From CALJIC01 sp039805565 (GTDB lineage: Bacteria; Chloroflexota; Chloroflexia; Chloroflexales; Roseiflexaceae), in assembly GCA_039805565.1 (NCBI GenBank), contig JBDLTZ010000336.1, positions 1 to 64,000 of the forward strand: 64,000 nucleotides of DNA, in the 5' to 3' direction. This document shows, piece by piece, positions 58,592-64,000 of the stretch; within the stretch, counting starts at the first letter, position 1; each line of letters starts with the position of its first letter. The notes beneath the pieces were generated by a model, which saw nothing but the letters and a program-made list of their open reading frames with translations, searched no databases and was not told the origin of the DNA. Position numbers and translations under genes: made by a program.

Positions 58592-58675
58592 AGCGAAGGA
58601 CCGCGGACGAGGGCACAGCAGGAGACTCGACAGGCTAACATCATCCCGAAGTGCGTTCGTCAGTGGTCCTTCGCT
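58592..58675 (+). repeat. Inverted repeat between nuoF and nuoG
   Basis: AGCGAAGGACC (58592-58602) pairs with GGTCCTTCGCT (58665-58675) across a 62-nt loop, in the 134-bp gap. It could modulate transcription or mRNA processing within the operon; the arms also resemble the GACGAAG heptad family. Confidence 0.55.
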
Positions 58676-58711
58676 GTTTGTCTACATCTAAGACTAGCCA
58701 GGTGAACCACA

Positions 58712-61480
58712 ATGCCTGATGTCAATATCATTGTCGATGGCCACGCGGTGGCGGTCCCGGCAGGTACCAACCTGGTCGACGCCGCGCGTCTCGCAGGGGT
58801 GCCGATCCCGGTCTTCTGCTACCACCCTAAGCTGAAGCCCGTCGGCATGTGCCGCATGTGCCTCGTCGAGGCCTGGACGCCGAAGATCGATCCCGCCACC
58901 CGCCAGCCGGTGATAGGCGAGGACGGCAAGCCGGTCCTGGCGCTTATGATGAACAAGCTGCAGCCCGGCTGCGTCACCCCCGTCAGCGAGGGCATGGTCG
59001 TCAAGACCACCTCAGACAAGGTGCAGTTCGCACAGCGCGGCCAGCTCGAGTTCCTGCTCACCTCCCACCCGCTCGACTGCCCCGTGTGTGATAAGGGCGG
59101 CGAGTGCCCGCTGCAGAACCTCACGATGCAGTTTGGCCCCAGCAACTCCCGCTTCGACTACGCCGATAAAGTCCACTTCGAGAAGCCCATCCCGCTCGGC
59201 GACGTCATCTACCTGGACCGCGAGCGTTGTATTCTCTGCTCGCGCTGCGTCCGCTTCCAGGACGATATCGCCGGTGATCCCGTGCTCGGCTTCGATAATC
59301 GCGGCCGCGCCTGGGAGATCATCTCGAAGTCTGAGCCGGCCTTCGATAGCAAGTTCTCCGGCAACACCACCGACATCTGCCCCGTCGGCGCGCTCACCTC
59401 GGCGGACTTCCGCTTCAAGGCCCGCGTCTGGGAGCTGAAGTCAGTCCCCAGCGTCTGCCAGCACTGCCCGGTGGGCTGCAACGTCACGCTCGACATGCGC
59501 TACGATGAGCTCAAGCGCGTGATGCCGCGCGAGAACGAGTTCGTCAACGAGATCTGGACCTGTGACAAGGGCCGCTTCGGCATGCGCTTCACCGAGAGCG
59601 AGCAGCGCCTCACCCAGCCGCTCGTCCGACGCAACGGCCGCCTCGAGCCCGCCACCTGGGACGAGGCCTACCGCCTCGTGGCCGAGAAGCTCTCGCAGGT
59701 CCACGCCTCCGCTGGCGGCAAGGCGATCGGCGGCATCGCCGGCCCCGAGCTCGCCAACGAGGACCTGTTCCTCTTCCAGAAGCTGCTCCGCCAGAGCCTC
59801 GGCTCCAGCAACCTCGACTTCCGCCCCGGCGCCGCCGATGACCCGGCGGTCGATACGCTCGGCTCCACCATCGGCGTCGGTACAGGCACGAACCTCCTCG
59901 CCCTCGGCAAGGGCAGCGCGGTGCTGGTCTTCGGCGCTGACCCTGAGGAAGAGGCGATGCTCTACGTGCCGCGCATCCGCGGCATTGTGGCCCGCGGCGG
60001 CGACCTGACCGTGGTCAACGCCTACCCCACCAAGCTCGAGCGCTCCGCCACCCGCGGGCTGCGCGTTCGCGCCGGAGCCGAGGCTCAGTTGGCCCTGGCG
60101 CTGCTCAAGGTAGTGGTGGACGACAAGCTCGCCAACGCCGATATGGCTCCTCGCCTCCGCAACATGTCCGAGCTCCAGCAGCAGCTCGCCGGCCTGACTC
60201 TGGCCGATCTGGTCGCGGTGGCAGGCGTGAGCGAGGATGCCGTCCGAGCTGCGGCGAAGGCCTTCGCCAGCGCCGAGAACGCTATCATTATGTACGGCCG
60301 TGCAGCCCTCACCGCCGACCCAGCCCTCGTTGCCGCGCTCGGCAACCTGGCTCTGCTCACCGGCAAGGTCGGCAAGGCCGGCAGCGGCCTGATCGCCCTT
60401 CAACCGGGCGGCAACGCCCGCGGCGCGATCGATATCGGCGTGCGCCCCACCAGCGGCTCGTTCAGCGCCCGCGACATGTGGGCCGCCGCTCAGCAAGGCG
60501 CGCTGCGCGCAATGATCGTGGCCGGCAGCAACCCCGCCGCCTCAAGCCCCGAGGCCGCCCGTGGCCTGGAGGCCCTCGAGTTCCTCGCCGTCGCCGACCT
60601 GTTCCTGACCGAGACGGCCCAGCTCGCCGACGTGGTCCTGCCGCTCGCGGCGATCGCCGAGCGCGAGGGGACGCTCACCAACGCCGAGCGGCGCGTGCAG
60701 CGCTTCCGCCAGGCGCGCCAGGCCCCATCCAATGTACCGGCCCCGTGGGAGGTATTCCAGAGTATCGCCCGCGCCCTGCCCCTTGAGGTAGCCGCCGCAC
60801 CCGCGGAGAACGCCAAGAAGGGGAATAACCGGCCGACGGCAGTCTCGGCGACCAGGGTCGGTGGTGCCGGCAGTTCGGCTGTAGCCTCTGCCACGTCGGT
60901 CGCCGACGCGTGGGGCTACGTGGTCTCCAGCGACGTGATGGACGACATTACCTCAAGCGTGCGTGGCTACGCGGGCGCAAGCTACACCAGCCTGGGCCTC
61001 ACGCGCTCGTCGGGCTGGGGTCGCCAGGCCAACGAGTCGGTGTACTACGACGGTACATCCTACGAGAACAGCGAGGGGATCGGCATCCAGACCCCGGCCG
61101 ACGCCGACGATGCGCGCGCCGGGCTCACGCTCACGGTGCGCCAGCCGGCACCGCGCCAGCCGGAGAACGCCGGGCAACTCACACTCGTCGCACCGGCCCG
61201 CGCCTACGACGGCGGCCGCTGGTCGACTGGCTCAAAACTGCTGCCGCGGCAGGTGCCGCCACACGCCATCCTGAGCACCGCCGACGCGCAGCGTCTCGGC
61301 GTGGCGATGGGAGAGCGGGTGCGCCTCACGTCCGCCGCGGGGATCGTGGAGCTCCAGGCCACGGTAGATAGCGGCCTGACCGAGGGGCTGGTGCTCGTCC
61401 CTGCAGTGAGCGGCGCGCCGGTGGGCGCGGTGGTCACCGGCGGGCAGACGCGCGTCACGGTGGAGAAGGTGGAAGGGTAA
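58712..61480 (+). CDS. nuoG: NADH-quinone oxidoreductase subunit G
   Basis: The 922-residue iron-sulfur subunit has the 2Fe-2S site (C36, C47, C50, C87), a His/Cys 4Fe-4S site (H119, C123, C126, C132), another cluster (C173, C176, C179, C223) and the extra cluster C249, C252, C256, C284 found only in some bacteria. A molybdopterin-oxidoreductase-like domain (about 300-680) without cofactor and a C-terminal dicluster-binding beta-barrel follow. A Gly/Ser/Tyr-rich insertion (residues about 745-800) is of a type I associate with Chloroflexota. It channels electrons from NuoF towards quinone. Confidence 0.92.
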   Translation: MPDVNIIVDGHAVAVPAGTNLVDAARLAGVPIPVFCYHPKLKPVGMCRMCLVEAWTPKIDPATRQPVIGEDGKPVLALMMNKLQPGCVTPVSEGMVVKTTSDKVQFAQRGQLEFLLTSHPLDCPVCDKGGECPLQNLTMQFGPSNSRFDYADKVHFEKPIPLGDVIYLDRERCILCSRCVRFQDDIAGDPVLGFDNRGRAWEIISKSEPAFDSKFSGNTTDICPVGALTSADFRFKARVWELKSVPSVCQHCPVGCNVTLDMRYDELKRVMPRENEFVNEIWTCDKGRFGMRFTESEQRLTQPLVRRNGRLEPATWDEAYRLVAEKLSQVHASAGGKAIGGIAGPELANEDLFLFQKLLRQSLGSSNLDFRPGAADDPAVDTLGSTIGVGTGTNLLALGKGSAVLVFGADPEEEAMLYVPRIRGIVARGGDLTVVNAYPTKLERSATRGLRVRAGAEAQLALALLKVVVDDKLANADMAPRLRNMSELQQQLAGLTLADLVAVAGVSEDAVRAAAKAFASAENAIIMYGRAALTADPALVAALGNLALLTGKVGKAGSGLIALQPGGNARGAIDIGVRPTSGSFSARDMWAAAQQGALRAMIVAGSNPAASSPEAARGLEALEFLAVADLFLTETAQLADVVLPLAAIAEREGTLTNAERRVQRFRQARQAPSNVPAPWEVFQSIARALPLEVAAAPAENAKKGNNRPTAVSATRVGGAGSSAVASATSVADAWGYVVSSDVMDDITSSVRGYAGASYTSLGLTRSSGWGRQANESVYYDGTSYENSEGIGIQTPADADDARAGLTLTVRQPAPRQPENAGQLTLVAPARAYDGGRWSTGSKLLPRQVPPHAILSTADAQRLGVAMGERVRLTSAAGIVELQATVDSGLTEGLVLVPAVSGAPVGAVVTGGQTRVTVEKVEG

Positions 61481-61485
61481 GCAGT

Positions 61486-62664
61486 ATGTCGTGGCTCGAT
61501 ATCGTCATCCTGGTCGTCAAGTGTCTGGTACTCGCGCTGGCGGCCACCGGCCTGTTCGCCTACTTCACTCTGTTCGAGCGGCGCCTCCTGGCCCGGCTGC
61601 AGAACCGGATTGGGCCGAACCGCGCAGGTCCCGGCGGCTTCCTGCAGCCGATCGCCGACGCCGTCAAACTCTTCTTTAAGGAGGACGTCGTCCCGGCTAT
61701 GGCCGACCGCTGGGTCTACCTGATCTCGCCGGCCTTCGCTGTGATCCCGGCGCTGATCATCTGGGTCGTGCTACCACTCGGGTACTGGCCGGACGGCAAC
61801 GGTGGCAACCTGCTGCAGCTCGCTGCGATCGACGTCGGCGTACTCTACCTGCTGGCCGTGACCTCGCTCGGTGTCTACGGTATCGCGATCGCCGGCTGGG
61901 CCTCGAATAACAAGTACTCGATGCTCGGTAGTGTGCGCGCCTCGGCCCAGGTCATCTCGTACGAGCTTGCACTCGGCCTCGCTATCCTCGGGGCCGTGAT
62001 GCAGGCCAGCTCGCTCCGCACCGAAGAGATTGTCGGCGCGCAGACCGGCATGTGGTTCATCGTACCGCAGTTCCTCGGCTTCATCGTCTTCCTGATCTCC
62101 TCCACCGCCGAGGTGGTGCGTGCCCCGTTCGATCTCGTCGAGGCTGAGCAGGAGCTGGTGGGCGGCTACAACACAGAGTACGGCTCGATGAAGTTCGCGC
62201 TGTTCTTTATGTCCGAGTACATCAAGCTCGTCGCGATGAACGCCATCGCTGTGACGCTGTTCCTCGGCGGCTGGCAATTCCCTGGGCTGCTGACCCTGCG
62301 CGACGGCCTGACGCCGATGATCGGTGAGGGGCTCGCCAACGCTGTGCTCGGGCTGCTCTCGCTTGGCGCGTTCATGCTTAAGGTCGCGGCGCTCTCCTTC
62401 CTGTCTGTGTGGGTGCGTGCCACCGTGCCGCGGGTGCGCTACGACCAGCTGATGAACTTGGGCTGGAAGGTACTGCTGCCGATGGCGCTGATCAACATCG
62501 TGGTGACGGCAGTGATCAACGTCCTGCTGCCCGACCAGCCGCTCATCAGCGCGCTCGTCGGCTTCGCTATCGGCGCGGTCGTCGTGTTCGCCGCCTCGCT
62601 CCGCGGGCCCCGGCCGCAGCGTGAGGGCGTGACTCTGACAAAGAAGGGTGTGGCGTCGTCGTAG
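61486..62664 (+). CDS. nuoH: NADH-quinone oxidoreductase subunit H
   Basis: The 392-residue membrane subunit has eight or nine helices and forms much of the quinone site. [20 protein letters not shown] is the diagnostic first loop, and [18 protein letters not shown] the conserved quinone-chamber loop with its glutamates. The C-terminus ([19 protein letters not shown]) is cytoplasmic. It starts 5 bp after nuoG. Confidence 0.95.
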   Translation: MSWLDIVILVVKCLVLALAATGLFAYFTLFERRLLARLQNRIGPNRAGPGGFLQPIADAVKLFFKEDVVPAMADRWVYLISPAFAVIPALIIWVVLPLGYWPDGNGGNLLQLAAIDVGVLYLLAVTSLGVYGIAIAGWASNNKYSMLGSVRASAQVISYELALGLAILGAVMQASSLRTEEIVGAQTGMWFIVPQFLGFIVFLISSTAEVVRAPFDLVEAEQELVGGYNTEYGSMKFALFFMSEYIKLVAMNAIAVTLFLGGWQFPGLLTLRDGLTPMIGEGLANAVLGLLSLGAFMLKVAALSFLSVWVRATVPRVRYDQLMNLGWKVLLPMALINIVVTAVINVLLPDQPLISALVGFAIGAVVVFAASLRGPRPQREGVTLTKKGVASS

Positions 62665-62694
62665 GGGCGTGCCTGGGCGTGCCTGGGTGTGCGC
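62665..62694 (+). repeat. 10-bp tandem triplet
   Basis: GGGCGTGCCT, GGGCGTGCCT and GGGTGTGCGC directly follow the nuoH stop. It is part of a 107-bp gap before nuoI with no other feature. Confidence 0.6.
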
Positions 62695-62771
62695 CCCGGC
62701 GCACAGGTCCAACCGGCCCGTGATGCTGGGGCGCTCAGCCGTGCAACCCCAAAGCGTGTGAGAGAAATAGT

Positions 62772-63269
62772 ATGCTTGGCGAAATCTTCAAGGGTCTCGG
62801 TACAACCCTCAAGTATCTGTTCAAGAAGCCGGTCACGGTCCAGTACCCCGAGGTCAAGCGCCCGGTGCGCGAGCGGTTCCGTGGCCGCCACCAGCTGAAG
62901 CGCTTCGGCAACGGTATGGAGCGTTGCATCGGCTGCTCCCTCTGCGCCGCTGCCTGCCCGGCCGACGCCATCCTGGTGGTGCCCGCCGAGAACGACCCGG
63001 CCAAGCCGAACTCGCCCGGCGAGCGCTACGCCGCCCGCTACGAGATCAATATGCTCCGCTGCATCTACTGCGGCTACTGCGAGGACGCCTGCCCGACCAA
63101 CGCGATCGTCCTGGAGACGCAGTACGAGCTGTCGTTCTACGACCGCAAGGGGTCGATCTACACTAAGGCCGACCTGCTCGTCCCGCAGGATAAGGGCCAC
63201 GGCGAGATCCCGCCGGTCCTGCAGCAGCTGAGCCGCCGCCCAAGCCCGCCCGCGCAGATCGATTTGTGA
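62772..63269 (+). CDS. nuoI: NADH-quinone oxidoreductase subunit I
   Basis: The 165-residue ferredoxin-like subunit carries the N6a and N6b 4Fe-4S clusters in [12 protein letters not shown] and [16 protein letters not shown]. It passes electrons to N2 near the quinone site. A 50-residue N-terminal segment and basic [19 protein letters not shown] precede the first motif. Standard length. Confidence 0.95.
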   Translation: MLGEIFKGLGTTLKYLFKKPVTVQYPEVKRPVRERFRGRHQLKRFGNGMERCIGCSLCAAACPADAILVVPAENDPAKPNSPGERYAARYEINMLRCIYCGYCEDACPTNAIVLETQYELSFYDRKGSIYTKADLLVPQDKGHGEIPPVLQQLSRRPSPPAQIDL

Positions 63270-63282
63270 TTTCGGAGAGAAT

Positions 63283-63786
63283 ATGGAGTTTGTCGTCTTC
63301 GGGATCTCCGCGCTCGTCGCAGTCGTCGGCGCAGTGGCGATGCTGCTCAGCAGGAACGCCATCCACAGCGCGTTGTTCCTTCTGCTGAACTTCACCTCGA
63401 TCGCGGTGCTGTACCTGCTGCTGCAGGCCACCTTCCTGTTCGCGGTGCAGCTGATCGTCTACGCGGGCGCGATCATCGTGCTGTTCCTCTTCGTAGTGAT
63501 GCTCCTTGGCGCCGAGAAGGCCGAGGAGGAACGGGACACTATCGGCTGGCAGCGCCCGGTGGCGCTCGTGATGGGCGCGCTCCTGCTGGCGCAGGTGATC
63601 TTCGTGCTCGTCACCGGGACGCCGGCGGCGGCGTCGGCCGAGACCACGGGCTTTGGGGACCCGGTTCGCATCGCCGAGGAGCTGTTCACCACCTATCTCC
63701 TGCCGTTCGAGGTGACCTCGATCATCATCCTGGCAGCGCTGGTCGGCGTGATTGTGCTCCACACTCAGGAGAAACGGCAGGTCTAG
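63283..63786 (+). CDS. nuoJ: NADH-quinone oxidoreductase subunit J
   Basis: The 167-residue membrane subunit has five hydrophobic segments: the start EFVVFGISALVAVVGAVAML, LLNFTSIAVLYLLLQATFLF, VQLIVYAGAIIVLFLFVVML, and two later ones. The YAGAIIVLFLF motif includes the flexible pi-bulge region. 13 bp after nuoI. Confidence 0.93.
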   Translation: MEFVVFGISALVAVVGAVAMLLSRNAIHSALFLLLNFTSIAVLYLLLQATFLFAVQLIVYAGAIIVLFLFVVMLLGAEKAEEERDTIGWQRPVALVMGALLLAQVIFVLVTGTPAAASAETTGFGDPVRIAEELFTTYLLPFEVTSIIILAALVGVIVLHTQEKRQV

Positions 63787-63789
63787 CGT

Positions 63790-64000
63790 ATGGTGCCCAC
63801 CAGCTTCTACATCGCCCTCGCGGCGACACTGTTCACCCTCGGCGTGATCGGCGTGCTCATCCGGCGCAATGCGCTGGTGGTGTTCATGTCGGTTGAACTG
63901 ATGCTGAACTCCGCAAACCTGGCCATCGTGGCGTTCGCCCACGCACGCCAGGATACTGCCGGCCAGATTCTCGTGTTCTTCACCATCGTCGTCGCCGCCG
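63790..64000 (+). CDS. nuoK: NADH-quinone oxidoreductase subunit K (5' part)
   Basis: Starts 3 bp after nuo[21 protein letters not shown], then [20 protein letters not shown] with the conserved Glu of the antiporter-like subunit, and [17 protein letters not shown]. About 70 of the expected 100 residues are present; the window ends in the last helix. Confidence 0.93.
   Translation, partial: MVPTSFYIALAATLFTLGVIGVLIRRNALVVFMSVELMLNSANLAIVAFAHARQDTAGQILVFFTIVVAA

Noticed and set aside
1..64000. tRNA, rRNA, riboswitch or transposase genes
   Set aside because: No cloverleaf with the usual T-loop sequence, no rRNA segment, no recognisable riboswitch core and no transposase-like protein were found on reading both strands by eye. 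A dedicated search would be needed to exclude small RNAs.

Overview
The window is high-GC bacterial chromosome, densely coded on both strands. Gene content and style point to Chloroflexota, probably the Chloroflexia (Roseiflexus/Kouleothrix-like). The reasons are the complex I gene order and the NuoG C-terminus, the many sugar-acid and amidohydrolase genes, the AfsR-type regulator, and unusual 7-bp tandem repeats between and inside genes. The taxonomic call is inference; there is no rRNA in the window.

Layout. 1-3.1 kb: hydantoinase and N-carbamoyl-amino-acid hydrolase, preceded by a broken LLM-type oxidoreductase. 3.1-7.5 kb (minus strand): a BON-domain protein and an uncharacterised three-gene unit, consisting of a caspase-fold peptidase, a 250-aa protein with a hydrophobic C-terminus, and a 133-aa protein that appears to repeat the peptidase's C-terminal module. 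This is the best candidate here for an undescribed system. 7.7-11.5 kb: amidohydrolase, M20 peptidase, FAD oxidoreductase. 11.5-18.6 kb: hybrid histidine kinase, ChrB-like protein, MalQ, uronate-dehydrogenase-like epimerase, two MDR dehydrogenases and the tail of a lost sugar ABC permease. 18.8-20.6 kb: a nitroreductase-YceI fusion divergent from an HxlR regulator. 20.7-31 kb: a large sugar-acid/polyol catabolic region with an enolase-superfamily dehydratase, creatininase-like amidase, VOC protein, two SDRs, two TIM-barrel epimerases and three Gfo/Idh/MocA dehydrogenases, ending in a MobA-like gene.

31-34.5 kb: a GH13 fragment, a 37-bp tandem repeat array and an MrfA-like helicase. 34.5-38.3 kb: ferredoxin and an ABC-2 exporter with an anchored accessory protein. 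38.4-40.5 kb: a solitary N6-adenine methylase. 40.6-47.5 kb: ADP-ribosylglycohydrolase fused to a beta-rich domain, a LacI regulator, a DUF4127 protein and an FAD protein. 47.6-50.7 kb: a TetR regulator and a PepSY/ApbE/ferric-reductase-like operon suggesting extracytoplasmic flavin-linked electron transfer. 51-57 kb: alpha/beta hydrolase, second YceI, a SARP/ATPase regulator, pterin dehydratase and a HAD phosphatase. 57.1-64 kb: respiratory complex I genes nuoF-G-H-I-J-K from a near-consensus promoter, the last cut by the window edge.

Two genome-level themes stand out. Degenerate heptanucleotide arrays (CTCAGCA, GTTCAGC, GACGAAG and GTCGTGA types) sit beside or across stop codons and have entered at least two coding sequences in frame. 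In addition, four short gene fragments (LLM oxidoreductase, ABC permease, GH13, histidine kinase) lie in intergenic gaps, indicating recurrent deletion or, less likely, assembly joins.
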